A program made the translations under genes and the position numbers. A stretch of DNA of 64,000 nucleotides from Halorientalis pallida (GTDB lineage: Archaea; Halobacteriota; Halobacteria; Halobacteriales; Haloarculaceae). The stretch covers positions 123,382 to 187,381 of the forward strand of contig NZ_RDFA01000001.1 in the NCBI RefSeq assembly GCF_004118325.1, read 5' to 3'. The notes under the pieces are model-generated. The model had not been told where the DNA came from. It saw only the letters and a program-made list of their open reading frames with translations, and ran no database searches. Positions 28,206 to 37,377 of the stretch are shown in pieces. The stretch's first letter is position 1; each line of letters starts with the position of its first letter.

Positions 28206-29311
28206 TGTCGGTCTGGTACGACCAGTCCGGCGACACGCCGGTCGAGGACGTGCCGGCCGACTACTACCCCACCGGCTGTGGCTCGTGGTTCGAGATCCCA
28301 GAGGGCCGGGACACGGGCAAGCGGTTGTTCGTCCGGGACAGCGTCCACGGCGACGGCCGTATCGAATCGGGCCGGAGTTCCGATGCGGACCCCGATCGAA
28401 CCGTCGTCTTCGTCCACGGCAATCCCGAGTGTAGCTACACGTACCGCCACGTGATCACGAACCTGCTGAACGGGACGGCGGAGACGGTACGGATCGTCGC
28501 CCTGGACCACGTTGGGTTTGGCCTCTCGGACACCGCCGACTACGAGATGGTCTGTATGGACCACGCCGAGAACCTCGCCAGCCTCGTGCCGGCGCTCGAC
28601 CTGGAGGACGTGACGCTCGTGGTCCACGACTGGGGCGGTCCCATCGGCGTCGGGGCCTTCCTCCAGTACCCGGATCTGGTCTCGAATCTCGTAATCTGCA
28701 ACAGTACCGTGCTCCCGATGCCGGCCGACCGGCCGACGTACACGACGTATCCGGCGCGGTGGTTGCCATGGGCGCGGACGCCGGACGTGATCCCCGACGC
28801 CCTGTGGGGCGATCTGTCGGCGTACGTCCTCTTTCACGCCTCCCCGACGCACCCGGTCCGACTCTACGCCGAGTGGGCGCGCTACGCCGCGGCCCGGCGG
28901 CTCGGCCTCTCACCCGCGCGAGACCCCGACGCACACCGCGTCTTCCGACAGCAGTTCCGCGACCCGGTGAACGTCCGCAGTTCCAAGCGACTCGTGCGAC
29001 AGACGCCGTACTGGGGGCACGGCAACGTCTACGACGAACCGGATCTGGGCCAACGGGATACCGGTCCCTTCTACGAACGGATCCGGCGCTCGCTCGGCAA
29101 GACCTGGGGGCCACGCGGGCGGGAGATCGGCGTCCGGGCGGTCGTCGGCCGCTGGGACCCTTGCGGGAAGCCCTCCGTGCTGGGGCGCTGGCAGGAAGCA
29201 CTCCCGCAACTGGCGGGCAACGTCACCGCCTTCGAGGACGTGGGCCACTTCGTCGAGGAGGAACGACCCCGCGCGGTGGCGTCGGCTATCCGATCAGCCG
29301 CCGGGCTCTGA
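28205..29311 (+). CDS. Alpha/beta hydrolase, haloalkane dehalogenase-like
   Basis: 368 residues with the haloalkane-dehalogenase signature set. The oxyanion segment is VFVHGNPECSYTY, and the nucleophile elbow VVHDWGGPIG has Asp142 followed by Trp143, the halide-stabilising position. The acid segment is VVGRWDPCG and the catalytic His is in EDVGHFVEEE. The Asp nucleophile argues against ordinary esterases. It has an N-terminal extension of about 60 residues and a cap domain rich in Arg. Coupled to an aldo/keto reductase, it could dehalogenate or open epoxides with the aldehyde/alcohol product passed on (inference). It overlaps the convergent zinc-motif gene by 18 bases. Confidence 0.82.
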   Translation: MSVWYDQSGDTPVEDVPADYYPTGCGSWFEIPEGRDTGKRLFVRDSVHGDGRIESGRSSDADPDRTVVFVHGNPECSYTYRHVITNLLNGTAETVRIVALDHVGFGLSDTADYEMVCMDHAENLASLVPALDLEDVTLVVHDWGGPIGVGAFLQYPDLVSNLVICNSTVLPMPADRPTYTTYPARWLPWARTPDVIPDALWGDLSAYVLFHASPTHPVRLYAEWARYAAARRLGLSPARDPDAHRVFRQQFRDPVNVRSSKRLVRQTPYWGHGNVYDEPDLGQRDTGPFYERIRRSLGKTWGPRGREIGVRAVVGRWDPCGKPSVLGRWQEALPQLAGNVTAFEDVGHFVEEERPRAVASAIRSAAGL

Positions 29312-29539
29312 GTCGGCCGGCACGTCCGCCTGCTCCCCGTCGGCGTCGGTCTGTTCGTGCGTGTGGTGGTAGAACCGCAACATCGCGCGACCGCCGCGGC
29401 TGGTCGGCTCGAAACAGACCCGGCGGTACCGGTCGTTGTCGAGCAGGTTCACCATCACGCCCTCGTCGTGGACCGACACCGAGTCGTAGGCCGTCTCGCA
29501 GACGGGACACTCGACGGGGGGCTCGTCCGGAACGTCCAT
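29294..29539 (-). CDS. Small acidic protein with CPVC motif, unrecognised
   Basis: 81 residues. It has CPVC near residue 11 and a third Cys in RRVCFEP, a central FYHHTHEQ segment and an acidic C-terminal tail. It may bind one zinc through Cys and His, but the classic four-Cys ribbon is incomplete. It is similar in style to many short haloarchaeal proteins of unknown function. The 3' ends of this gene and the hydrolase overlap by 18 bases in convergent orientation. Confidence 0.6.
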   Translation of the reverse strand: MDVPDEPPVECPVCETAYDSVSVHDEGVMVNLLDNDRYRRVCFEPTSRGGRAMLRFYHHTHEQTDADGEQADVPADSEPGG

Positions 29540-29564
29540 CGTTCGTAGTGGGGTCGCCGATCAC

Positions 29565-30149
29565 TCAGGCGTTTTGCTCGAACCGGTGTTCGAAGGTGCC
29601 CGTCGCAGTGAACTGCCCGACGCCGAACCCCGAGAACGTGGCGAGGGCGTCGACGGTCAGGTCGAACCCCGCCACCTCCGCGGCGGTGTCGGCCAGGAAG
29701 TCGAGCGTGACCGTCCCGATCCCCTGCCGCCCGAGATCGTCGACCGCGACGAGCGTCCGGGACGGATCGTCGGCCCGGCTGAACGTGATCGGCGGCCACG
29801 AGTCACCCGACGGCCGTTGCAGGTAGAGCTCGACGGCTGTCTCCAGGTCCCCGGCCGGCGCGCGGAGTCGATAGCGGAGTCGTTCGGCCCGGAGATCACT
29901 GTCGTGGGACACGGACAGCCGAAACCGTCCCTCACCGTCCTCGGGAACGAATCCACGTCCGAGCAGGCTCATCGTCGCGACCGTCTCGCCGCCACGGGCG
30001 TACTCCAGATGCGTCTCCGCACCGTCACTGCTGCGTGTCGGCCCGGAGAGCGCCGTCGTCCCCGCGACCGGTTCACCCCCGACCACACACCCCGCCAGCG
30101 GGAGCGAGAGCGCGCTCCCGAGCGTGACGAGCACCCTCCGTCTATCCAT
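29565..30149 (-). CDS. Tat-exported lipoprotein, unknown function
   Basis: 194 residues. MDRRRVLVTLGSALSLPLAGC is a twin-arginine signal with a lipobox, so Cys21 is the probable lipid anchor and the protein faces outside. The mature part is rich in beta-strand-like segments (FRLSVSHDSDLRAERLRYRL, TVTLDFLADTAAEVAGFDLTV) with no recognised domain. Start at the ATG at 30149, which places RRR at the N-terminus. No partner is obvious; the macro-domain gene follows upstream on the same strand after 60 bases. Confidence 0.72.
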   Translation of the reverse strand: MDRRRVLVTLGSALSLPLAGCVVGGEPVAGTTALSGPTRSSDGAETHLEYARGGETVATMSLLGRGFVPEDGEGRFRLSVSHDSDLRAERLRYRLRAPAGDLETAVELYLQRPSGDSWPPITFSRADDPSRTLVAVDDLGRQGIGTVTLDFLADTAAEVAGFDLTVDALATFSGFGVGQFTATGTFEHRFEQNA

Positions 30150-30209
30150 GCGGCCCCGTTTCGGCGGCACTGTCAAGACCCTGTTGGCGAAGGACCGCCC
30201 GTCGTCGCC

Positions 30210-30707
30210 TCACCGGACCGACTCGGCCACGTCCCGGATCGTCCCGTAGTCCTCGTCGCTGTACGCGATGACGCGCACGTCACGCAGGCTGGAGGGCACG
30301 AACGATGCGATCTCCTCGCAGATGATCTCCGCCCCCTGTCGGAGCGAGAAGCCCGCGACGCCGGTGCCCAGCGCCGGGATCACCAGCGTCTCACAGTCCA
30401 GCAGGTCTGCCTCTTCGAGCGTGTTCCGGGTCGCCGCCCGGATCGAGTCGGCCGTCGCCTGCCCGCCTGCCGGCATCGCCGCCGCGTGGATCACGTACTC
30501 GGCGTTCAGATCGTAGGCGTCGGTCGTCGCCACCCCGCCGAGATCGACCGGCCCCTTCGAGACGGCCTCGTCGTTCAACTCGTCGCCGGCGGCCCGGCGG
30601 AGCGCGCCCGCGACCCCCGATCCCATCCGCAGGCCCGTGTTGGCCGCGTTGACGAGGGCATCTGCCTCCTGTGCCGCGATGTCACCCTGCACGACCTCCA
30701 AGTCCAT
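30210..30707 (-). CDS. Macro domain protein (ADP-ribose/O-acetyl-ADP-ribose hydrolase)
   Basis: 165-residue stand-alone macro domain of the YmdB/AF1521 type, binding ADP-ribose and hydrolysing O-acetyl-ADP-ribose or mono-ADP-ribosyl links. MDLEVVQGDIAAQEADALVNAANTGL matches the canonical N-terminus (GDI, NAAN). RMGSGVAGAL is the catalytic loop, and VIPALGTGVAGF the phosphate-binding loop. It sits 30 bases downstream of the Lhr-type helicase on the same strand, which hints at nucleic-acid damage handling (inference). Confidence 0.92.
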   Translation of the reverse strand: MDLEVVQGDIAAQEADALVNAANTGLRMGSGVAGALRRAAGDELNDEAVSKGPVDLGGVATTDAYDLNAEYVIHAAAMPAGGQATADSIRAATRNTLEEADLLDCETLVIPALGTGVAGFSLRQGAEIICEEIASFVPSSLRDVRVIAYSDEDYGTIRDVAESVR

Positions 30708-30737
30708 GTGCGGAGTGTGGAGTGCCAGCCCGAAAAA

Positions 30738-33563
30738 TCAATCCCAGAACGACTGGGTGCGCGCGTACTGTCGCTCCTGGGCGAGAATGTCCCGGTAGAA
30801 CTCCTGTTCGTCCGCCCGGAGTTTGCTGATGATCCGGGCGGCGTTGTGCGGGCCCACCCCGCGAGCCGCCAGCGCGATCACCGCCTGCTTCCCGTGACTC
30901 TGGACGAGGTTCGCGGCCTTGTACGCCCGCTGGGTCTGTTTCTCCTGCTCGTCGTCTTTCTCCGGCTGTTTCACCGCCGACACCACCTCGTCGGCCCATG
31001 GGTTCAGCGCGGCGATGCGGGTCGACCCGCACTGGGGACACTTCGGCTGGTCGGAGACCCGGGAGACCTGCCGTTTGGTCTCCCAGTCCTGGCAGTGGAG
31101 ACAGAAGAGGAGGACGCGGTCGTTCTGGATGCGCTCTTTGACCGTCTGGATGACGCTGGCGTCGGCGTTCTCCGGCGCGAGCAACTCCTGGCCCGACGAG
31201 CGCCCGCCGAGCCCGACCGGCGTGCGCTCGGCGACCGTCTCGATCCCGATCTCGCCGCGCTGGATCGCCGCCAGCACCTCGCTGGCCCCCTCGACTGCTA
31301 GCTCCTCGTGGAGCAACTCCCGCAGGGCCTCGTCGTAGATCGGCGTGTCTTCCAGCGCCTCGAGCAGACGGCGCTTCCCGAACCCGCCGCTGGAGCCGCG
31401 CTGGTAGCTCTTGAGCGCGCCGAACTTCGCGGCGACCTGTGCGAGTTTGAACTTCAGCGCGTCGGCGTTCTTCAGCGAGAGTTCGACGATTCCGGCGACG
31501 TGTTCGGGCTCGGTCTCCCGGAGCGTCGCCAGCACGTCGTTGACGGTGATCCCGCCGGGCACTTCGAGTTCGATCCGATAGGGGTCGATCTCCATCCCGA
31601 CCGACGAGCCCGTGCGCTGGCCCAGCAGGGCCGAGAGGACGCGCCCGAGGGTCTCGTTGATCGTGTGCCCGAAGTGGGCGTTCAAAACGACCTCGCGGCC
31701 GTGAGATTCGACGAGGATGCGGTCGCCCGAGGGGATCGGCGCGTCGTGGCGAGCCAGCTGGTCGAGCGCTTCCCCGATGGTGTACGCGTCGGCGGGATAT
31801 CTGCGCGTGAGGTCCCGCGCTACGGCGTCGGTCCCGACCGCGCCGTCGAGTTGGCTCCCGCCCACCTCGCGGACTTCACCGACCTCCTGTGCGACCTCGT
31901 AGGGCACTGGAATCTCCTGGCCGATCCAGGAGGGAACCTCGCCGGCAGGGTCCTCGACGGGTGTGACGAGAACTTCCTCCTCCTCTTCGTCGACCTCCGT
32001 GATGCGCCACATCTCGCCGCGCTGGATGAAGATCTCGCCGGGCTGGGCGAAGTTGACGACGAACCGCTCGTCGAGGGTTCCGACCTGGTTGCCGCTGGCC
32101 ATGTCTTTGACCTCGAAGGTGGCCTCGTCGGGGATCATCGAGAGATTGTGGTAGAAGTACTGCCAGGTCCCGCGGCGCTTCTCGATGCGGTCCTCGTTCT
32201 CTTCGAGCCAGACCACGCGATTCTCCGCCAACTCGCGGACGACGGCCTTGAATTCGTCCTCACCGAGGTCCCGGAACGGGTAGGCCCGGGTGACGATCCC
32301 GTACGCCTCCATCGCCGAGATCTCGCCGAAGTCCATGACGAGGCCGGCGATCTGGTTGGCGACGGTATCGAGACTCCCGTGGTGGATGTTCGCGGGCTCC
32401 ACGTCGCCGACCTGGGCCTGCCGGGCGATGGCCAGCGTCTCGAACGTGTCGTCCGGGCGGGTCGTGATCACCGTGCCCGACGAGATCTCGTCGCGGCTGT
32501 GGCCCGCCCGCCCGATCCGCTGGAGGAGCCGAGAGACCTGCCGCGGGCTCTGGTACTGGACGACGTGGTCGATACTCCCCACGTCGATCCCCAGTTCCAT
32601 CGAGGAAGTGCAGAGCAATCCGGAGAGTTCGCCGGCCTTGAACTGATCTTCGACCTCGATCCGGGCCTCCTTCGAGAGCGAGCCGTGGTGGACCTCGATG
32701 TCCGTCCCGAGTTCTTTGAACCGCGAGCCCAACGCCTCGGCGGTCTGTCGAGTGTTGACGAACACCAGCGTCGACTCGTGGGCCGTGACGATCTCGTCGA
32801 TCGCCCGGACGTGACTGGCCACGTCCACATCGGTCATCAACTCGCTGGCCAGTCGCTCGTCGTCGTCGGTCACCCGCGGTTCCCGGACCTCGATGTCGAG
32901 TTCGCTCCCCACGTCGACCTCGACGACCGTACAGCCCCGGTCGCCCGTGAGGAACTTGCCCACTTCCGCCGGATCGCCGACGGTCGCGGACAGCCCGATC
33001 CGCTGGAACGGTCCCGAGACCTCCCGCAACCGCTCCAGCCCCAGCGTCAACTGCGCGCCGCGTTTCGAGGCCGCGAGTTCGTGGACCTCGTCGATCACGA
33101 CGTGGGCCACGTCCTCCAGCGCGATCCGCAACTTCTCGCCGGTGAGCATCGCCTGCAGCGTCTCCGGCGTCGTCACCAGCACGTCCGGGGGGTTCTCGGC
33201 CTGCTTCTGTCGCTGGTAGTCCGTGGTGTCTCCGTGGCGCACGTCCACGTCGAGGTCCAGTGTCTCACCCCACCACTCCAACCGGTCGCGCATGTCGCGG
33301 TTCAGCGCCCGCAACGGCGTCACGTACAGCGCGCCGATGCCGAACGTGTCCGTGCCCTCCAGCGCGTCGAACACCGGGAGCATCGCGGTCTCGGTCTTGC
33401 CCGTCCCCGTCGGCGCGACGATGAGGCCGTGGTCGCCAGCGACGAGGGGCGGTATGGCGCGGCGCTGTGGCTCCGTCGGTGTCGAAAAGCCCCGTTCGGA
33501 GAGTGCCGCGCGGACCGCCGACCCGAGTTCGGCGAAGGCCGCCGCCGACCCCGATTCTGCCAT
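30738..33563 (-). CDS. lhr: Lhr-type ATP-dependent DEAD/DEAH helicase
   Basis: 941-residue superfamily-2 helicase involved in DNA or RNA repair. The motifs in order are Q-motif (PTEPQRRAIPPL, Q33), Walker A PTGTGKTE (K56), TPLRALNRDM, DEVH Walker B (VIDEVHEL), SATVGDP, LVFVNTRQTAE, and QRIGRAGHSR as motif VI. The long Lhr-specific C-terminal part follows and ends in a zinc ribbon CLHC...CPQC. The start MAESGSAAAF has a TATA-like gcttaatcgg about 27 bases upstream. Upstream frame extension into the phosphoesterase gene is a shadow. Its neighbour rpe belongs to a phosphoesterase family often found beside Lhr helicases. Confidence 0.93.
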   Translation of the reverse strand: MAESGSAAAFAELGSAVRAALSERGFSTPTEPQRRAIPPLVAGDHGLIVAPTGTGKTETAMLPVFDALEGTDTFGIGALYVTPLRALNRDMRDRLEWWGETLDLDVDVRHGDTTDYQRQKQAENPPDVLVTTPETLQAMLTGEKLRIALEDVAHVVIDEVHELAASKRGAQLTLGLERLREVSGPFQRIGLSATVGDPAEVGKFLTGDRGCTVVEVDVGSELDIEVREPRVTDDDERLASELMTDVDVASHVRAIDEIVTAHESTLVFVNTRQTAEALGSRFKELGTDIEVHHGSLSKEARIEVEDQFKAGELSGLLCTSSMELGIDVGSIDHVVQYQSPRQVSRLLQRIGRAGHSRDEISSGTVITTRPDDTFETLAIARQAQVGDVEPANIHHGSLDTVANQIAGLVMDFGEISAMEAYGIVTRAYPFRDLGEDEFKAVVRELAENRVVWLEENEDRIEKRRGTWQYFYHNLSMIPDEATFEVKDMASGNQVGTLDERFVVNFAQPGEIFIQRGEMWRITEVDEEEEEVLVTPVEDPAGEVPSWIGQEIPVPYEVAQEVGEVREVGGSQLDGAVGTDAVARDLTRRYPADAYTIGEALDQLARHDAPIPSGDRILVESHGREVVLNAHFGHTINETLGRVLSALLGQRTGSSVGMEIDPYRIELEVPGGITVNDVLATLRETEPEHVAGIVELSLKNADALKFKLAQVAAKFGALKSYQRGSSGGFGKRRLLEALEDTPIYDEALRELLHEELAVEGASEVLAAIQRGEIGIETVAERTPVGLGGRSSGQELLAPENADASVIQTVKERIQNDRVLLFCLHCQDWETKRQVSRVSDQPKCPQCGSTRIAALNPWADEVVSAVKQPEKDDEQEKQTQRAYKAANLVQSHGKQAVIALAARGVGPHNAARIISKLRADEQEFYRDILAQERQYARTQSFWD

Positions 33564-33628
33564 CGCCCTCGCTAGCGGTTTCAGCCGATTAAGCACACCG
33601 TTTTTGACGCTCCGGTCGTCGTCGGCCC

Positions 33629-34375
33629 TCAGACCTGCCGGTACGCACCGAGTCGCGTCCCGTCGAGCAGGTAGGCCTGCCCGGCCGACAGTCCCGCCGG
33701 CAGGAACGGTGCGAGGAAGTCCTGCCCGGCGACGTTGATCCAGGTGCCGCCGGTCAGATCGTTCACCGACGGGAACACGACGAGTTCGCCGTCGATGGTG
33801 AGGTCGGCGTCGTGAAACGCCTCGAAGGGGTGGGGATCGAGCGAGCCACGGAGCCACGCTCGCTCGGCCCGTGCCCCGCCGACCTCGTCCTCTAGCCGGA
33901 CCATCGGATGTTCGTGCCCCATGCAGACCACATCCGCGGCCAGCACGTCCGGCGACGGCCAGGTGTGTCCGTGGACGAACCCCACGTCGCCCAGCCTGAC
34001 CCCGTGGCCCGGCGTCAGGTCGACCCGCGCACGGCCGTCCAGCAGGCCCCCGAGGTCACCGTCGTGATTGCCCTTGACGACCACCACGGGCACCGAGAGT
34101 GCGTCCAGCAGCGCCTCTATCTCCTCGCGCTCCTCGCCGCCGGGGTCACCGATGGCGTGGCCGAAATCACCGAGGACGACCAGTCGGTCGGCGTCGGTCC
34201 GGCCGAGCAGGTCGAGCACCGTCTCGCGCCGCTCGGCGGCGCGGCTGCGGAGTTCCACGCCGTCGTAGCGCAGGCCGACTTCGAGGCCGGCGTGGTAGTC
34301 GGCGATCACCAGCGCCCGCCCGTCCGGCAGGTCGGCGACGGCGGCGGGCTCGCCGGGCACCGGTTCGACCGCCAT
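33629..34375 (-). CDS. rpe: Calcineurin-like phosphoesterase of the rpa operon
   Basis: 248-residue metallophosphoesterase with all metal-binding motifs: IADYHAG (DxH), LGDFGHA (GDx), KGNHDGD (GNHD), HGHTW and GHEHP. It belongs to the group encoded next to Lhr-like helicases and in haloarchaeal RPA operons (rpa1-rpap1-rpe in Haloferax volcanii). It probably processes nucleic-acid ends, but its activity is not established from sequence. Its ATG shares a base with the rpap1 stop (TGATG), so it is the third gene of the operon. Lhr follows after 65 bases with its own promoter. Confidence 0.9.
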   Translation of the reverse strand: MAVEPVPGEPAAVADLPDGRALVIADYHAGLEVGLRYDGVELRSRAAERRETVLDLLGRTDADRLVVLGDFGHAIGDPGGEEREEIEALLDALSVPVVVVKGNHDGDLGGLLDGRARVDLTPGHGVRLGDVGFVHGHTWPSPDVLAADVVCMGHEHPMVRLEDEVGGARAERAWLRGSLDPHPFEAFHDADLTIDGELVVFPSVNDLTGGTWINVAGQDFLAPFLPAGLSAGQAYLLDGTRLGAYRQV

Positions 34376-36084
34376 CAGATGGGTTTCAGCGTCGCCTCGT
34401 CGGGCTCGTAACAGCGACCGTCCATCAGCGCGTCCTGCACGGCCTCCTCGACCTCGCCGGGGTCGGCCCCTGCGCTGTCTGCGACCTGCTCGATCAGGGT
34501 CTCGCGGTCGGCTCCGTCGCCGTCGTCCAGATCCCGCATCGCGTCCATCACGGCGTCTTCGAGGTCCACGTCCTCGGCGGGTTCGGCGGCGGTCTCCTCG
34601 CTCGTCTCGTCCGTTCCGTCGGCCTCGCTCGTCTCCTCGGCATCGACCGCGGCCGGGGACTCCGTGTCCGTCTCCGCCGCGACGTCGGCGGGCTCCTCGG
34701 TCGTTTCGGGTTCGGCGGTCTCGGTTGCGGGCGCGCCGTCACCGGTCGGGTCCGCCGGCTCTGACTCCGCCGCGGGGTCGGCCTCTGCGGGTTCCGGATC
34801 GGGCGTCTCGATGTCGGCCTCGCCGGGTTCGCTCACTTCCGTCCCGGTCGAGAAGTCGGTGCCGTACTCCGCTTCGATCTCCTCGCGTTCCTCCTCGTCG
34901 AGTTCGAACTCGCCGGGATCGAAGTCGCCAACCTCCTCGTCGTCGGTATCGGCGTCGTCGACACCACCGCTGGAATCGAAGTCACCGATGTCCTCGTCGG
35001 CCGAGTCGGTGACGGGCTCGGCGTCGGGCGTGGAGGTTTCGGCCGGTTCCGGTTCGGTCTCGGCGGGCTCGGTGGCCGGCTCCGCCTCGACTGGCTCCGC
35101 CGGCTCCTCGTCGGTCTCGACGCCGGCCGTCTCGGTGCCGGCGTCGCCGGTGGCGCGCTCCGCTTCGGGCTCGTCGGTCGCCGCGGTCTCGGTGTCGACG
35201 GTGCCGGATTCCGTGGTTTCGGTCGGTTCGGTGTCCTCGGTGGGTTCGGTGGTCGACGCGACCCCACCGGAGTCGGCCGTCTCGGTCGGTGTCTCGGCGT
35301 CCGGCGCTGCCGTCTCGGTCGGTTCGGTCGTCGGGCCGGCCGAGATCTCCAGGCCGTCGAGGTCGGCGACCGTGACAGTGCCCTGGTCGCCGGGGTCGGT
35401 CACCAGCCGGTCCACCTCGTCGATATCGCCGGAGACCACGCGGGCCGCGTCCAGCGCGGTCCCCCGGATCGCGTCGAGGTAGGTCGGCGTCGTCCCGTAG
35501 TGTTCCAGCGCGAGCGCGGTTCCGGCGGCCAACCCCTCGTCGACGCCGCTGGCGATCAGGGCGTCACTGAGGTCGTCACCGCGTCCCTCGCGGGAGAGCG
35601 CGCCGGCCATCGTGGCGATTCGGTCGAGGGTCCGCTCGGCCGTCGCGACGGTCCAGCGGTCGCGCGTCTCGGCGTCGACCTCGTTGATGCTCTCGGGTCT
35701 GACGGAGGTGTACACCGTATCGGAATCGTCGGGCTGGAAGGTGCGGGCCTTCCCGGTGAGCGCAACGAACGTTGGCGGTTCGGCGCGGTCGAGGAAGGCC
35801 ATCTCGTCGGGCTGGTACTGGCCGGCGTAGGCCACGAACGCCCCCGTGGGGTCGACGATACGGGCGCGGAGCACGTCATCGTTGACCTGTTCGACCTCGG
35901 TGAGGACGCCGACGACGAACAGCCGGTTGACACGCGCCCCGCTTGGCGTGACGACGTAGTTCGGCGCGCGCTCCTCGTCGCTCTCCGAGTACGAGAAGTC
36001 CGCGTCGTCGTACTCGGCGGCGAAGATGCGGTAGGCGACCTCGCGACGACCTGCGCCGCCCTGGTCGGAGTCGTCTGTACTCAT
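34375..36084 (-). CDS. rpap1: RPA-associated protein (RPAP)
   Basis: 569 residues, encoded with single-stranded-DNA-binding RPA1. The N-terminal part (REVAYRIFAAEYDDADFSYSE..., NYVVTPSGARVNRLFVVGVL, DPTGAFVAYAGQYQPDEM, about 10-130) is an OB fold; a helical region lies at about 145-225. A very long acidic Thr/Glu/Pro-rich linker spans about 250-500, and a C-terminal winged-helix-like domain (DRETLIEQVADSAGADPGEVEEAVQDALMDG) closes it. In Haloferax, RPAPs bind only their cognate RPA. It overlaps rpa1 by ATGA and rpe by one base. The linker is unusually long and repetitive. Confidence 0.92.
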   Translation of the reverse strand: MSTDDSDQGGAGRREVAYRIFAAEYDDADFSYSESDEERAPNYVVTPSGARVNRLFVVGVLTEVEQVNDDVLRARIVDPTGAFVAYAGQYQPDEMAFLDRAEPPTFVALTGKARTFQPDDSDTVYTSVRPESINEVDAETRDRWTVATAERTLDRIATMAGALSREGRGDDLSDALIASGVDEGLAAGTALALEHYGTTPTYLDAIRGTALDAARVVSGDIDEVDRLVTDPGDQGTVTVADLDGLEISAGPTTEPTETAAPDAETPTETADSGGVASTTEPTEDTEPTETTESGTVDTETAATDEPEAERATGDAGTETAGVETDEEPAEPVEAEPATEPAETEPEPAETSTPDAEPVTDSADEDIGDFDSSGGVDDADTDDEEVGDFDPGEFELDEEEREEIEAEYGTDFSTGTEVSEPGEADIETPDPEPAEADPAAESEPADPTGDGAPATETAEPETTEEPADVAAETDTESPAAVDAEETSEADGTDETSEETAAEPAEDVDLEDAVMDAMRDLDDGDGADRETLIEQVADSAGADPGEVEEAVQDALMDGRCYEPDEATLKPI

Positions 36085-37355
36085 CCGTCCACCTCCGCCA
36101 GCAGGTCACGCGCACGCTGGGCGGGGTCGTCGGCGCTCTGTGCGAACGCGGTCGCGTCGAGGTTCGCCCCGTACTCGTCGACCGACAGCGAGCCACGCAC
36201 CGCGTACTCGTGACCGACGACGCGCTCGGCGATCCTCTCGGCGACCACCGATTGGTCCATCGCGTCGCGGGCGTGCGCTTTCGCGTCTTCCAGTCCGCCG
36301 CCGTACACCTCGGCGGTGAGTTCGTCGTCCAGCACGACGGTCACGGTTCCGGTGCCGTCGTCGAGGATAGCCTTCGTCCGCAGGTCGTCCTCGCCCTCGA
36401 CCGCGCCGTGACTCCGGCACTGCCCTTTCTGGATGACTCGGCCGCAGTCGGGACAGCGCTCGATGAGCCCCGAGCCGTCCCGGATCGAGATGACGTTGCC
36501 GACGAGTTCCACGTCGTAGGCCCCGCCGCGTTCGACGGCCTCGCGGATCGGCAGTCGCTCGGGGTCGTCCCGGGCGTCGACGCCGCCTGAGAGCTGCTCG
36601 GCGCGGGAGAACTCCGAGAGGTTCACCGAGGGCACGCCGCGGAACTCCCGGACGTAAACGTTCTCGATGCGGAGCGAGGCTCCCGCTTCGAGTTCGGCCC
36701 GTGGTTCCCAGTCGGTGAACGGGAGGCGGGCGCTCTCGTCGGCCAGCGTCCCGCTGAGGATCTCGGTCTCACCGTCGCGCCCGTCGATGGTCTTTTGCTC
36801 GCACTCGACGACCTGCACTTCGACGTTGACGCCGCGGTCACCGGGCGACAGCGCCGAGAGGTCGGCGTCGCCGCCGACGGGGTGGTCGACGGCGAGAGCC
36901 TCGTCGACCCGGGTGAGGGTCGTACTCTCCCCGAGGTTCAACTCCGGTTTGCCCTCCCACTCGCGGACGCCGGCGTTGCCCATCTCGACGACTTCGCCGG
37001 CGTCGAGGTCGAAGTCCTCCCACGCGGTGTAGGAGATCTTCCCCGTCTCGTCTGCGAGTTCGCCCTCGAAGATGACGTGGTCCTCGCCGCGGTAGTGGAT
37101 TGGCCGTTTCCCCACGGTGAGGATGCGGGCGGTCACCGTGACGTTCGAGTCGTCCGGCGACACGTCGGCCACGTCGACGGCGCTGGGTGCGCCGGTCGAG
37201 CCAGTCGAGCCGTCGCCGTACTTCCGGCGGAGGCTCTGCTTGGCCTCGTCGACGGGCACGCTGTAGCTCACCAGGTTCTCAAGGTCGGATTTGACCTCCT
37301 CTTTGTCTACGCCGAGGTCGGAGGCGAGTTCCTCGGCATGGTCGTCTAACTCCAT
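36081..37355 (-). CDS. rpa1: Replication protein A, large subunit (single-stranded DNA binding)
   Basis: 424 residues with three OB folds (about 60-160, 170-270, 285-400) and a zinc finger in the third (CPDCGRVIQKGQCRSHG). It coats single-stranded DNA in replication, repair and recombination. MELDDHAEELASDLGVDKEEV is the canonical haloarchaeal RPA1 N-terminus; the much longer open frame upstream is antisense to the antiporter gene and not real. A TATA element gataaaaat (37378-37386 on the plus strand) lies 27 bases upstream. It is the first gene of rpa1-rpap1-rpe. Confidence 0.96.
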   Translation of the reverse strand: MELDDHAEELASDLGVDKEEVKSDLENLVSYSVPVDEAKQSLRRKYGDGSTGSTGAPSAVDVADVSPDDSNVTVTARILTVGKRPIHYRGEDHVIFEGELADETGKISYTAWEDFDLDAGEVVEMGNAGVREWEGKPELNLGESTTLTRVDEALAVDHPVGGDADLSALSPGDRGVNVEVQVVECEQKTIDGRDGETEILSGTLADESARLPFTDWEPRAELEAGASLRIENVYVREFRGVPSVNLSEFSRAEQLSGGVDARDDPERLPIREAVERGGAYDVELVGNVISIRDGSGLIERCPDCGRVIQKGQCRSHGAVEGEDDLRTKAILDDGTGTVTVVLDDELTAEVYGGGLEDAKAHARDAMDQSVVAERIAERVVGHEYAVRGSLSVDEYGANLDATAFAQSADDPAQRARDLLAEVDG

Positions 37356-37377
37356 GCCCGCCCGTTCGGGAGGGTGG

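Noticed and set aside
31308-33575. 755-codon plus-strand frame opposite the Lhr helicase
   Set aside because: Antisense shadow of a real helicase with complete motifs; composition dominated by Arg, Gly, Asp, Val and no start signal.
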